Assembly (NCBI GenBank): GCA_900557035.1 | Contig: USRA01000029.1 | Coordinates: forward strand, 1-24,414 | DNA: 24,414 nucleotides | Source: an uncultured Prevotella sp. | GTDB taxonomy: Bacteria; Bacteroidota; Bacteroidia; Bacteroidales; Bacteroidaceae | Reading direction: 5' to 3' | Shown here: one piece after another, positions 8,010-16,948 of the stretch | Numbering within the stretch: position 1 is the stretch's first letter | How the letters are laid out: each line of letters begins with the position of its first letter | The notes under the pieces: model-generated | Told to the model about the DNA's origin: nothing | Databases searched by the model: none | What the model saw: only the letters and a program-made list of their open reading frames with translations | Made by a program: the position numbers and the translations under genes

Positions 8010-8804
8010 TTAACTGTTATGATGCTTTGTGCAAATAATCTGGTTGTCAAACTCGATGTTGATGTATGAGTATTTGTTCCAGCCAGCTTGAGAGAGACCA
8101 TATTTGTAGAACTTTTCCAGACGGTCCATCTTCCTGTTGATGAAGTCTTCTACATCTTGCTCTCTTTTGCTGATAATATTGCTTTCCGGCAGGTTACCTA
8201 TATATATAATGTGGTTTCCTACTCGTGGCACCAGTTCAATGCCCCTGTCGGGCAGTACGTTGATCTGCTCTATCTGATTTCTCCAAAGATTGTTCTTCAT
8301 CAGGGTCTTGCTTACCAGAGATATGTATTTCTGGGCAAACCATTTGTTGATGTTGCCTGTGGCGATGATGATATCGCTCGTATAGTTGGTGTTGGGCATT
8401 ACCTGATAATGATCATCTATATAGTAGTCCTCGTTGTTGATGCTCTTGATTCTCACAATTGGCATACGCTGGGTGAGGTAGATATCCACCAGTCCGTCTT
8501 GCGTCTTGTAGCATTCTGCGGTCTTCACGAAGGGACTGGTCTTTAAGGTTTCCTCTATCTTCCTGGCGTTTACGTCGTTCAGCGGTTTCTCCAGGGGATA
8601 GAGCTTTTTTATCTCCAGTCTCTTCTTGATTTCCTTGGCATTCAGAAAGCCGTTGGTCATCTCATCCTCAATGTTGATATTCACCTTGGTGCATAGCATT
8701 CCCTTTTCATCAGGTTTGTTAAACTTGGTGAAAGCGAATCCCAGATAGGTTGCCAGTGCAACATCCAGGGTGATGAGTAGGGTTTTCTGCCAATTGATAT
8801 GCAT
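8010..8804 (-). CDS. ftsQ: Cell division protein FtsQ/DivIB
   Basis: The 264-residue protein has one N-terminal membrane segment (about 8-26). A POTRA-like part follows (MTNGFLNAKEIKKRLE onward, about 49-118, ending VDIYLTQRMPIVRI) and then a beta domain. This is the topology of FtsQ/DivIB, which links the FtsL-FtsB type subcomplex to the septal synthase in the periplasm. Sequence similarity to well-studied FtsQ is weak; the identification rests on topology, the POTRA pattern and its position between murC and ftsA. A stable stem-loop separates it from murC. Confidence 0.9.
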   Translation of the reverse strand: MHINWQKTLLITLDVALATYLGFAFTKFNKPDEKGMLCTKVNINIEDEMTNGFLNAKEIKKRLEIKKLYPLEKPLNDVNARKIEETLKTSPFVKTAECYKTQDGLVDIYLTQRMPIVRIKSINNEDYYIDDHYQVMPNTNYTSDIIIATGNINKWFAQKYISLVSKTLMKNNLWRNQIEQINVLPDRGIELVPRVGNHIIYIGNLPESNIISKREQDVEDFINRKMDRLEKFYKYGLSQAGWNKYSYINIEFDNQIICTKHHNS

Positions 8805-8826
8805 TGATTACTTTCTTCTTGTTTGC

Positions 8827-8852
8827 ATAAGCCCCTATCTCCGGGGGCTTAT
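8827..8852 (-). promoter_or_regulatory. Intercistronic stem-loop between murC and ftsQ
   Basis: ATAAGCCCC (8827-8835) and GGGGCTTAT (8844-8852) form a perfect 9-bp G/C-rich stem with an 8-nt loop, overlapping the murC stop codon. On the minus (transcribed) strand no T-run follows, so it is unlikely to be a full terminator. mRNA processing, stability or partial attenuation are possible. Confidence 0.6.
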
Positions 8853-10225
8853 TTTGATTCTAGAATCTTTGTGATCTCTGGAACGTAGTTGTCCAGATCG
8901 CCAGCTCCCAAAATGACGAGTACGTCGAAGTCACGGTTCTTCACCAGGTCGAGTACGTCTTCCTTGTGAATCATGCTCTTCTCTACGCCTGGTTTCAGGT
9001 TGTCGTAGATGAGCTTGGAGGTAACTCCTGGGATAGGCTGCTCGCGAGCAGGATAGATATCGCAGAGGATGACTTCATCGAGGAGGCTCAGGCTGTTGGC
9101 AAAGTCCTTGTAGAAGTCACGGGTGCGGGTGTAGAGGTGAGGCTGGAAGATGGCTGTAATCTTGCGATCTTTGTAAAGCTCACGAATACTCTTTGCACTC
9201 TGGTAAATCTCTTTTGGGTGATGAGCGTAGTCGGAAAGGAATACGAGCTTGTCGTTCTTGATCTTGAAGTCGAAGCGGCGATCCACGCCTCCGTATGTCT
9301 TCATTCCGTTGCGAAGCTCATCGGCGGTACAACCATTCAGCTGCGCCATTGCCATTGCTGCCACACCGTTTGTGATGTTGATTGGCACTGGCTGTCCGAG
9401 CTCTACGCCTGTAACGTTTTCGATAGGAGAGATGAAGTCGAATGTGATTCCGCCATTCTCTATCTTGATGTTCTCAGCGTGGAAGTCTCCTTCGTTCTGG
9501 CTGTATTCGTATATCTTGACACCGTCCTGAACGTGCTGCTTCATCTCCAGGTCTTTGTGGATGATGAGCGCACCGCCCGGCTGGATCAATTCTGTATAGT
9601 GACGGAAGCTTTCGAGATAAGCCTCCTTGGTACCGTAGATGTCGAGGTGATCAGGATCTGTAGATGTAATGACGCTCATCCATGGGCGCAACCAGTGGAA
9701 ACTGCGGTCAAACTCATCTGCCTCGATGACTACGAAGTCGCTCTTGTCTGAGAGAATGTAGTTGGTGCCATAGTTCTTGGAGATTCCTCCGAGGAAGGCA
9801 TTGCAGTCGAGATGGCTCTGGTGCATGATGTGGGCACACATGGTAGAAGTAGAAGTCTTGCCGTGTGTACCTGCCACGCACAGTCCCTTGTGGGTGCGGG
9901 TCAGGGTACCCAGAACCTGTGCACGCTTCTCGATGGTGAATCCATTCTCGCGGAAGTAAACCAGCTCCTTGTGCTCAGCAGGGATGGCTGGTGTATAGAC
10001 AACCAGCGTATTCTTGGCATCCTTGCAAGCCTCAGGGATGAGATCTACATTCTCTTCGTAGTGGATGAGCATTCCTTCTTTCTCCAACTCGTGAGTGAGA
10101 TTGGAAGGAGTCTTGTCGTATCCGGCTACAACCAACTTCTTGCTGAGGAAGTATCTGGCGATGGCGCTCATACCGATGCCGCCAGCACCTACAAAATAAA
10201 CTGCTTTAATATCCTTGATTTCCAT
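8849..10225 (-). CDS. murC: UDP-N-acetylmuramate--L-alanine ligase
   Basis: MurC adds L-alanine to UDP-MurNAc using ATP, the first amino acid step of the stem peptide, in the cytoplasm. The 458-residue product has the N-terminal nucleotide loop VGAGGIGMSAIA (12-23), the ATP-binding GTHGKTSTS (119-127), the central EADEFDRSF, and the C-terminal domain with DYAHHPKEI. The ATG overlaps the murG stop by one base (TAATG), indicating translational coupling. Confidence 0.97.
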   Translation of the reverse strand: MEIKDIKAVYFVGAGGIGMSAIARYFLSKKLVVAGYDKTPSNLTHELEKEGMLIHYEENVDLIPEACKDAKNTLVVYTPAIPAEHKELVYFRENGFTIEKRAQVLGTLTRTHKGLCVAGTHGKTSTSTMCAHIMHQSHLDCNAFLGGISKNYGTNYILSDKSDFVVIEADEFDRSFHWLRPWMSVITSTDPDHLDIYGTKEAYLESFRHYTELIQPGGALIIHKDLEMKQHVQDGVKIYEYSQNEGDFHAENIKIENGGITFDFISPIENVTGVELGQPVPINITNGVAAMAMAQLNGCTADELRNGMKTYGGVDRRFDFKIKNDKLVFLSDYAHHPKEIYQSAKSIRELYKDRKITAIFQPHLYTRTRDFYKDFANSLSLLDEVILCDIYPAREQPIPGVTSKLIYDNLKPGVEKSMIHKEDVLDLVKNRDFDVLVILGAGDLDNYVPEITKILESK

Positions 10226-11331
10226 TATCTTGTTGCTAATTTGATTACTTCGTCGGCGATGACGTCGGCTGAGTTCTTTAATCCTAATTTCTTGATGTTC
10301 TCACAGAGTGAGTTGAGTTTATCCTCGTTCTTGACAGTGTTGATGGCTTTCTGGAGCAATTCGTTTGGCGCATCAGCATCTTTCACGTAGATGGCTGCAT
10401 CCTTGTTTACCAGTGCCATGGCATTCTTGGTCTGATGGTCTTCTGCCACGTTAGGGCTTGGGACGAGGATGACTGGCTTTCCGATGAGGCAGAACTCACT
10501 GATACTGCTGGCTCCGGCACGGCTGATCACGAGGTCGGCTGCTTTGTAAGCTGCGCCCATGTCGCTGATGAAGTCGGTAACCTTGAGCATTGGCAGTTCC
10601 TTGCCCTTGAGTTGCTCCATGATGGCTGCGTTGTAGTACTTACCTGTCTGCCAGATAAACTGTACGCCACTTTCCTTCACGAGGTCGAGGTGCTGAAGCA
10701 CGCTCTCGTTGATGGTTCTTGCACCGAGGCTTCCGCCCACGAGCAGGATGGTTTTCTTGTCAGGGTCGAGACCGAACTGCTTTCGTGCCTCTTCCTTGGT
10801 GAGGGTAGTCTCCAATACGTTCTGGCGTACTGGGTTTCCCGTCATGATGATTTTGTCGGCTGGGAAGAAACGTTCCATTCCTTCGTAAGCCACGCATATC
10901 TTTTCTGCCTTCTTTGCCAGGAGCTTGTTGGTCACACCAGCGTATGAGTTCTGTTCCTGAATGAGGCATGGAATACCTTTGCTAGCGCAAACGTTGAGTG
11001 TAGGACCGCTGGCGTATCCGCCCACACCTACAGCAGCCATTGGCTTGAAATTCTTGATGATGCTCTTGGCCATGTGCTGGCTCTTCCATATCTTGAAGAG
11101 AACAGCGATGTTCTTGAGCAGATGCTTTCTGTCGAAGCCGCAGATAGGCAATCCTTTGATTTCATAACCAGCTGCAGGAACACGCTGCATTTCCATTCTG
11201 CCGAGTGCTCCAACAAACAATATTTTGGCATCAGGGCGCTTTGCCTTGATGGCGTTTGCGATGGATACGGCAGGGAATATATGGCCGCCTGTACCGCCTC
11301 CACTTATGATAATTCTCAGTTCATTATTCAT
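10225..11331 (-). CDS. murG: UDP-GlcNAc--lipid I N-acetylglucosaminyltransferase
   Basis: MurG transfers GlcNAc to lipid I to give lipid II on the inner face of the membrane. The 368-residue GT-B protein shows the N-terminal G-loop GGGTGGHIFPA (11-21), the second glycine-rich loop GGSLGARTIN (199-208), and the nucleotide-sugar site RAGASSISE (271-279) followed by PSPNVAEDHQ. It lies between ftsW and murC. Its own promoter-like box and a palindromic leader lie in the 103-base gap upstream. Confidence 0.97.
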   Translation of the reverse strand: MNNELRIIISGGGTGGHIFPAVSIANAIKAKRPDAKILFVGALGRMEMQRVPAAGYEIKGLPICGFDRKHLLKNIAVLFKIWKSQHMAKSIIKNFKPMAAVGVGGYASGPTLNVCASKGIPCLIQEQNSYAGVTNKLLAKKAEKICVAYEGMERFFPADKIIMTGNPVRQNVLETTLTKEEARKQFGLDPDKKTILLVGGSLGARTINESVLQHLDLVKESGVQFIWQTGKYYNAAIMEQLKGKELPMLKVTDFISDMGAAYKAADLVISRAGASSISEFCLIGKPVILVPSPNVAEDHQTKNAMALVNKDAAIYVKDADAPNELLQKAINTVKNEDKLNSLCENIKKLGLKNSADVIADEVIKLATR

Positions 11332-11348
11332 AATCCATTCTTGTTTAC

Positions 11349-11360
11349 GACCCGAGGGTC
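11349..11360 (-). promoter_or_regulatory. Perfect palindrome in the murG leader
   Basis: GACCCGAGGGTC is a 12-bp perfect inverted repeat (5-bp arms plus GA centre). It lies between the -7 box at 11374-11381 and the murG ATG at 11331. It could be a small RNA hairpin or a protein site. Confidence 0.4.
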
Positions 11361-11373
11361 AACAATTTTCACG

Positions 11374-11381
11374 CAAAGGTA
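11374..11381 (-). promoter_or_regulatory. Candidate internal promoter (-7 box) upstream of murG
   Basis: TACCTTTG on the minus strand fits TAnnTTTG and is followed by GCG, as in other boxes of this window. The gap of 103 bases is the longest within the cluster. No good TTTG lies 19-21 bases upstream; that region is the A/T hairpin at 11385-11411. Confidence 0.5.
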
Positions 11382-11384
11382 AGC

Positions 11385-11411
11385 AAAAAAATCCATTTAA
11401 TGGCATTTTTT
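11385..11411. terminator. Terminator-like A/T hairpin between ftsW and murG
   Basis: CCATT/AATGG arms are flanked by A7 on one side and T6 on the other, so the structure reads as a short hairpin followed by a T-run in either direction. On the transcribed strand it lies between the ftsW stop and the murG -7 box. The GC content of the stem is low, so termination would be partial at best. Confidence 0.4.
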
Positions 11412-11434
11412 ACCTTATTTATGATACACTTTTG

Positions 11435-12712
11435 TTATGCAGCAGCAAAATTGTCAAAATTTGCTTCGTTTTGAGCCAAATCTTTCTTTTTTGCGGTTCT
11501 ACTGATGCTTAAGATGATGCCCAGGTAGAGACAGTTGATGATGGTTGAGGTTCCACCTCGGCTGATAAGCGGAAGTGGCTGACCTGTAACCGGTGCCAAG
11601 CCTACTGCTACAGCCATGTTGAACAGTGCCTGGATAACCAGCATGATGGCAAGTCCCATGCACAGGAATGCTGGGAATGTGTTCTCACACCGGTTGGCGA
11701 TTCGCCCGGCTCTGAAGAGCAGAATGATGTAGAGGAATGCCACAAAGAAGGCACCCCACAGTCCCATTTCCTCAATGATGATGGCATAGATGAAGTCGGA
11801 GAAAGCCTGAGACAGGAAATCTCGTTCTACGGAGTTCCCCGGTCCCTTTCCCACGATGTTAGATGAAGCGATGGCGATGTTGGCATGTGCCACCTGTGCA
11901 TCCTTGTCCAGGTCCACGTCTTCCGGAGCCACTGGCTTGGAATTGATAAACTTGTCGATACGTGCTTTCCAGGTATCTGCTCGGTGGAACATCTTCTCTG
12001 CCATACCTGGTGCTTCTTCCTTCTCGTTGATGTTTTCGGTGAGCGTATTTTCCGGCTTGTTACCTCCGTTTTCCTTGTCTTCACCCACGATCATGACGCC
12101 GGCGAAGACTACGCAGATAAAGATTAAGACGCTGCCCACAAGTTTGCCAATCTGACTCATAGGTACTCTTCCGATGATCATCATGCTTAAGATGGTGATG
12201 CACAGAAGCATGGCGGTGGATAAGTTCTCAAGTCCGATGAGGATGATAAACGGGCAACAGGCCGTCAAGACATACTTGAAGGCTCTCCGTTCTGCACCAT
12301 TCTGCGTCTGCATCGCACTGAGAATCTGTGCCACTACCAGCACCACCGCTCCCTTGGCTATTTCCGAAGGCTGAAACTGGATGCCCACCAGGTTAACCCA
12401 GCGGGATGCGCCATTGGTGGATTGTCCCGCTATCAAAACCCAGATAAGTAAGCCCAGAGATGGAAATATCACAAAAGGAGTGACGATCTTGAAGTACTTG
12501 CACTTAACCTTGAGCATACATATCATGGTGCCTAAGCCTAGAAAAAGGAGGCCTATATGGCGTATTACCGGCGCCATATAGTTACCACTCTTGTACGACA
12601 AGGAGCTAGAGGCGGAATACACCTCTATGATGCTTATCATACAGAGAAAGAAGAAGACCATCCAGATGACCTTGTCTCCCTTGAATATGTTGCCTATGGT
12701 CTTATTGTTCAT
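11435..12712 (-). CDS. ftsW: Septal peptidoglycan glycosyltransferase FtsW (SEDS)
   Basis: FtsW polymerises lipid II at the septum together with the class B PBP FtsI. The 425-residue protein is polytopic, with about ten hydrophobic segments. It shows the SEDS motif QPSEIAK (114-120), the large extracytoplasmic loop ending LSQAFSDFIYA with the candidate catalytic aspartate D306, and the C-terminal PLISRGGTS (381-389). The loop from about 211 to 300 contains a long charged insertion (ENGGNKPENTLTENINEKEE) compared with proteobacterial FtsW. FtsW rather than RodA is favoured by its dcw position. Confidence 0.95.
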   Translation of the reverse strand: MNNKTIGNIFKGDKVIWMVFFFLCMISIIEVYSASSSLSYKSGNYMAPVIRHIGLLFLGLGTMICMLKVKCKYFKIVTPFVIFPSLGLLIWVLIAGQSTNGASRWVNLVGIQFQPSEIAKGAVVLVVAQILSAMQTQNGAERRAFKYVLTACCPFIILIGLENLSTAMLLCITILSMMIIGRVPMSQIGKLVGSVLIFICVVFAGVMIVGEDKENGGNKPENTLTENINEKEEAPGMAEKMFHRADTWKARIDKFINSKPVAPEDVDLDKDAQVAHANIAIASSNIVGKGPGNSVERDFLSQAFSDFIYAIIIEEMGLWGAFFVAFLYIILLFRAGRIANRCENTFPAFLCMGLAIMLVIQALFNMAVAVGLAPVTGQPLPLISRGGTSTIINCLYLGIILSISRTAKKKDLAQNEANFDNFAAA

Positions 12713-12769
12713 TTCTTAACTGTCCTATCTCTAAAATTATTATCACTTAAGTTCTTGCCAAATGAAAAG

Positions 12770-14107
12770 TTATTCACCGATGGCTCTTGCCAGTGCCTTG
12801 AACTGCTCGCCGCGATCCTCCATGTTCTTGAAGAGGTCGAAGCTGGCGCAGCATGGGCTCAGCAATACGGTGTCGCCTGGCTTGGCCAGCTCCTGGCAGG
12901 CAGCCACGCAGTCTTTCATGCTGTGAGTGTCGCGAACAGGAATGTCCAGGGCGTCGAAGTTGTCGTGCAGCTTCTGGTTGTCGGCTCCGAGATATACGAT
13001 ACCTGCACACTTCTCCTTTACCAGGTCCTTGATCTGGTTGTAATCGTTGCCCTTGTCCTTACCACCGATGATGAGGATGGTAGGGGTTGTCATGCTCTCC
13101 AGAGCGTACCAGCAAGCATCCACATTGGTAGCCTTTGAGTCGTTTACGTAGTAAACTCCCTTGAATTTACCCACCTTCTCCAGTCTGTGTTCTACGCCAG
13201 GGAAGTCGCCGAGGCCCTTGTGCAGGGTCTTGTGGTCGATGCCGACGATGTTGCAGGCGAGTCCGGCTGCCAGGCTGTTGTAGATGTTGTGCTTGCCGCG
13301 CAGGCTCATGTCTGCCTGTGGCATCTCGAAGGCTGATGGGAAGTTGAGCTTGTACTTGCCGTCCTCGATGAAGCCTACGCATCCTTCCTCGTTGAATTCT
13401 GAGAATGGGCAGAGGTGTGACTTGAGGTCATACTTCTCCAGTTCCTTCTTCACGATAGGATCGTCGTTCCAGAAGATGAAGCTGTCTTCCTCAGTCTGGT
13501 TCTGTGTGATGCGCATCTTGGCATTGGTATAGTTCTGCATCTTAAACTCATAGCGGTCCAGATGGTCGGGGGTGATGTTGAGCAGGATTGCCACGTTGGC
13601 ACGGAATTCGTACATGTTGTCAAGCTGGAAACTGCTCAGCTCGATGACGTAGTACTTGTGAGGAGTTTCTGCCACCTGCAGCGCCAGACTCTTGCCGATA
13701 TTGCCGGCCAGTCCTACATCGTATCCAGCCGACTTGATGATGTGATAGATCAGCGAAGTAGTTGTGGTCTTGCCATTGCTACCTGTGATGCAGATCATCT
13801 TGGCATCTGTATATCTGCCGGCAAATTCTATTTCGCTGATGATAGGAGTACCCTTTGCCATCAGTTTCTGAACCATAGGGGCTTCCTTAGGAATGCCCGG
13901 GCTCTTGATGACTTCATCAGCGTCTAAGATTTTCTCTTCGGTATGATGTCCCTCTTCCCACTCAATGCCGTGGTCGTCCATCAGCTTCTTGTAGTTGTCC
14001 TTGATCTTAGACATGTCAGAGACAAATACCTCGAATCCCTCTTTTTTCGCCAGCACGGCAGCACCTGCGCCACTTTCGCCAGCTCCTAAAATTACAATTT
14101 TGCTCAT
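12770..14107 (-). CDS. murD: UDP-N-acetylmuramoyl-L-alanine--D-glutamate ligase
   Basis: MurD adds D-glutamate to UDP-MurNAc-L-Ala with ATP. The 445-residue product has the N-terminal VILGAGESGAG (5-15), the P-loop GSNGKTTTT (109-117), the central NITPDHLDRY and the C-terminal VNDSKATNVDA. It lies 41 bases downstream of mraY, in a gap that carries a small AGGCT/AGCCT hairpin (14128-14143), and 57 bases upstream of ftsW. Confidence 0.97.
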   Translation of the reverse strand: MSKIVILGAGESGAGAAVLAKKEGFEVFVSDMSKIKDNYKKLMDDHGIEWEEGHHTEEKILDADEVIKSPGIPKEAPMVQKLMAKGTPIISEIEFAGRYTDAKMICITGSNGKTTTTSLIYHIIKSAGYDVGLAGNIGKSLALQVAETPHKYYVIELSSFQLDNMYEFRANVAILLNITPDHLDRYEFKMQNYTNAKMRITQNQTEEDSFIFWNDDPIVKKELEKYDLKSHLCPFSEFNEEGCVGFIEDGKYKLNFPSAFEMPQADMSLRGKHNIYNSLAAGLACNIVGIDHKTLHKGLGDFPGVEHRLEKVGKFKGVYYVNDSKATNVDACWYALESMTTPTILIIGGKDKGNDYNQIKDLVKEKCAGIVYLGADNQKLHDNFDALDIPVRDTHSMKDCVAACQELAKPGDTVLLSPCCASFDLFKNMEDRGEQFKALARAIGE

Positions 14108-14148
14108 TGTTGTATCTTTATCTTGTCAGGCTGATAAGAGCCTTTGTT

Positions 14149-15417
14149 TTATCTTATCTTCAATGTGATGATGGTGAGTGCTGCCAGGATGATGGTCACG
14201 ATCCAGAAACGGATGGTAATCTTTGATTCGTGGTAGCAGTTGCGAGGCTTCTTCCACAGATACTTGCAGTCTGGATCCAGCTGGCTGTCCTGTGTACGGA
14301 AGTTGTCGTGGATAGGCGTGCGCTTGAAGATGCGCTGCTTGATGCCTCTGCGCTTACCCAGCTTGTAATAATATACCTGCATCATCACGCTGAGGCTCTC
14401 TACGAAGAAGATTCCGCAGAGGATAGGCAGCATCAGCTCCTTGTGGATGATGATGGCGCCCACGGCGATGATACCGCCGATGGTGAGCGAACCGGTATCG
14501 CCCATGAACACCTGTGCAGGGTAGGCGTTGTACCAGAGAAAGCCGATGAGGGCTCCGATAAAGGCACAGAAGAATACCACCAGCTCCTCGGAGCCAGGAA
14601 TGTACATGATGTTGAGGTAGGCGGCAAACTCGATGTGCGATGACACATACGCAAGGATGCCTAATGCCACACCTATGATGGCGGAGTTTCCGGCACACAT
14701 TCCATCCATTCCATCGTTGAGATTGGCACCGTTGGAAACGGCGGTAACCACGAAGATGGTCATGATTACAAAGAGAATCCAGCCTGCAGCTACCTTGTGC
14801 TCACCACAGAAACTGGTGATGCTGGAGTAGTCGAGATTATGCCCCTTGATGAAAGGTATGGTGGTTTTCAGCGACTTTCGCGCCTCTGCACGATGCTTTA
14901 CCACTGTCTCCTGTCCCTGGCGTTCGATGGCGAGGTTCTCGTTCATCTTCACGTCTGGAGAAGCCCAGAGCACCAGACCTACGATGAGGCCGATACCAAC
15001 CTGTCCTATGATTTTATATTTGCCCTTCAGTCCCTCTTTGTCGCGCTTGAAAATCTTGATGAAGTCATCCATTCCTCCGAGGAAACCGAGCCATACGGTA
15101 GTGATGATCATCAGAATCAGATAGATGTTGCGCAATCTGCCGAGCAGCAATACAGGTACGAGGATGGCCAGGATGATGATGACGCCACCCATGGATGGGA
15201 CACCGATTTTCTTTACGCCGAATGGGTCGATGCTGGCATCGCGCTGGGTCTCGGTAATCTGCTTGCTCTTGAGGTACTTGATGAACTTCTCGCCAAACCA
15301 TGCAGAGATGACGAGTGATAAAATCAGTGCGAGCAGGGCACGGAATGAGATGTAACCCCACATGTGGGAACCTGAGATACCCCACTGCTCCAGAAATCTA
15401 AAAAGATAGTATAACAT
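14149..15417 (-). CDS. mraY: Phospho-N-acetylmuramoyl-pentapeptide transferase
   Basis: MraY transfers phospho-MurNAc-pentapeptide to undecaprenyl phosphate, making lipid I. The 422-residue membrane protein has the paired aspartates GGMDDFIK (114-121, D117/D118), NGANLNDGMDGM (229-240) and FMGDTGSL (304-311, D307). It is longer than typical MraY (about 360), with an extra segment near 155-205 and another between 373 and 395. The usual HHH motif after the basic IFKRTPI reads H370-D371-N372. The C-terminal CYHESKITIRFWIV resembles other Bacteroidales MraY. It lies between murE and murD. Confidence 0.96.
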   Translation of the reverse strand: MLYYLFRFLEQWGISGSHMWGYISFRALLALILSLVISAWFGEKFIKYLKSKQITETQRDASIDPFGVKKIGVPSMGGVIIILAILVPVLLLGRLRNIYLILMIITTVWLGFLGGMDDFIKIFKRDKEGLKGKYKIIGQVGIGLIVGLVLWASPDVKMNENLAIERQGQETVVKHRAEARKSLKTTIPFIKGHNLDYSSITSFCGEHKVAAGWILFVIMTIFVVTAVSNGANLNDGMDGMCAGNSAIIGVALGILAYVSSHIEFAAYLNIMYIPGSEELVVFFCAFIGALIGFLWYNAYPAQVFMGDTGSLTIGGIIAVGAIIIHKELMLPILCGIFFVESLSVMMQVYYYKLGKRRGIKQRIFKRTPIHDNFRTQDSQLDPDCKYLWKKPRNCYHESKITIRFWIVTIILAALTIITLKIR

Positions 15418-15450
15418 TTTTCTTCTTCTTTTTTCTATTAGATGATAATA

Positions 15451-16911
15451 CTACTTGTTGATACCGAAGATTTCGCGAAGCACTTCCTTGTCGTCGAAGT
15501 GATGCTTCACGCCCTTGATCTCCTGGTAGTCTTCATGTCCCTTTCCGGCAACGAGGATTACATCGCCCTTCTTGGCCAGCATGCAGGCTGTGCGGATTGC
15601 TTCCTTGCGGTCAACGATGCTGATCACCTTCTTCATCTGCTGGGCGTTGAGACCAGCCAGCATGTCGTTGATGATGTCCTGTGGCTCTTCAAAGCGAGGA
15701 TTGTCGCTGGTGATGATAACCTTATCGCTCTGCTTGACAGCCTCTTGTGCCATCAACGGGCGCTTACCCTTGTCACGGTTTCCGCCGGCACCGCAGACGG
15801 TAATCACTTCGCCGCCCTTTCCGTCGAGAACTTCGTGAATGGCATTCAGTACGTTCTCCAAAGCATCTGGTGTGTGAGCATAGTCAACGATGGCAGTATA
15901 GCCTTCTGGTGACTGGATAGGCTCCAATCGTCCGTTTACGCTGTGAAGGGTACTCATCACAACGAGTACATCCTCCGGCTTCTTGCCGAGCATGACGGCT
16001 GCACCATATACGGCAAGCAGATTGCTTACATTGAATTTTCCGATAAACTGTACGCCTACCTCTCTGCCATCTATTTCCAGATACATGCCGCCGAAGTGAC
16101 ACTCCAGGATTCTAGCCTTGAAGTCTGCCATAGAGCGGGTAGAGTAGGTCTTCACGGTAGCCTTGGTGTTCTGTACCATGATCATGCCGTTCTTGTCGTC
16201 GGCATTGGTGATGGCAAAGGCTGTCTTAGGCAGACCGTCGAAGAATGCCTTCTTGGCGTTGCGGTAGTTCTCGAATGTCTTGTGATAGTCGAGATGGTCG
16301 CGGGTGAGATTGGTGAACAGTCCGCCGGCGAACTCCAAACCGCCGATACGCTTCTGTGCAATGGCGTGAGAAGAGCACTCCATGAAGGCGTATTCGCATC
16401 CTGCCTCTACCATCTTGCCCAGCAGCATGTTCAGCTCGATAGGGTCTGGGGTAGTGTGGTCGGCAGGAATCGCCTCGCCCTCAATGTAATTGCAGACGGT
16501 GGAGAGCAGACCGCACTTATGTCCGAACTTGCGGAACATATTATATAATAAGGTGGCGATGGTGGTCTTGCCATTGGTGCCAGTCACGCCAACCAACTTC
16601 AGCTTCTTGGATGGGTCGCCATAGAAGAGTGTAGCCACTTTACCTACAGCATCTTCGGTAGATGCTACCTGAATGTAAGTTACGCCTTCGATTTTCTCCT
16701 CAGGCATATCCTCGCACAAAACCGACTTTGCGCCCAGAGTCAATGCCTTTGGAATAAACTGGTGGCCGTCAACCTGAGTGCCCTTGATAGCAACGAACAA
16801 GTGACCTTCCTTAATCTTTCGGGAGTCGATGTTTACGCCCGAAACCTCTACATCAGCATCGCCGATAATCTGAATCGGCTCGATGTTTTTGAGTAATTCT
16901 TGTAACTTCAT
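15451..16911 (-). CDS. murE: UDP-MurNAc-tripeptide synthetase (meso-DAP adding)
   Basis: MurE adds the third residue of the stem peptide. The 486-residue product has the P-loop [10 protein letters not shown] (108-117), the carbamoylated-lysine region [10 protein letters not shown] (K220), and the C-terminal signature DNPR (403-406), which in characterised MurE enzymes goes with meso-diaminopimelate rather than lysine. Other features are the substrate-binding DHTTPDP (151-157) and [13 protein letters not shown] (373-385). It is placed between ftsI and mraY as in most dcw clusters. murF is not in the window. Confidence 0.97.
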   Translation of the reverse strand: MKLQELLKNIEPIQIIGDADVEVSGVNIDSRKIKEGHLFVAIKGTQVDGHQFIPKALTLGAKSVLCEDMPEEKIEGVTYIQVASTEDAVGKVATLFYGDPSKKLKLVGVTGTNGKTTIATLLYNMFRKFGHKCGLLSTVCNYIEGEAIPADHTTPDPIELNMLLGKMVEAGCEYAFMECSSHAIAQKRIGGLEFAGGLFTNLTRDHLDYHKTFENYRNAKKAFFDGLPKTAFAITNADDKNGMIMVQNTKATVKTYSTRSMADFKARILECHFGGMYLEIDGREVGVQFIGKFNVSNLLAVYGAAVMLGKKPEDVLVVMSTLHSVNGRLEPIQSPEGYTAIVDYAHTPDALENVLNAIHEVLDGKGGEVITVCGAGGNRDKGKRPLMAQEAVKQSDKVIITSDNPRFEEPQDIINDMLAGLNAQQMKKVISIVDRKEAIRTACMLAKKGDVILVAGKGHEDYQEIKGVKHHFDDKEVLREIFGINK

Positions 16912-16948
16912 ATTTATATTTTTATGTATTTACACCTTATTATATATA

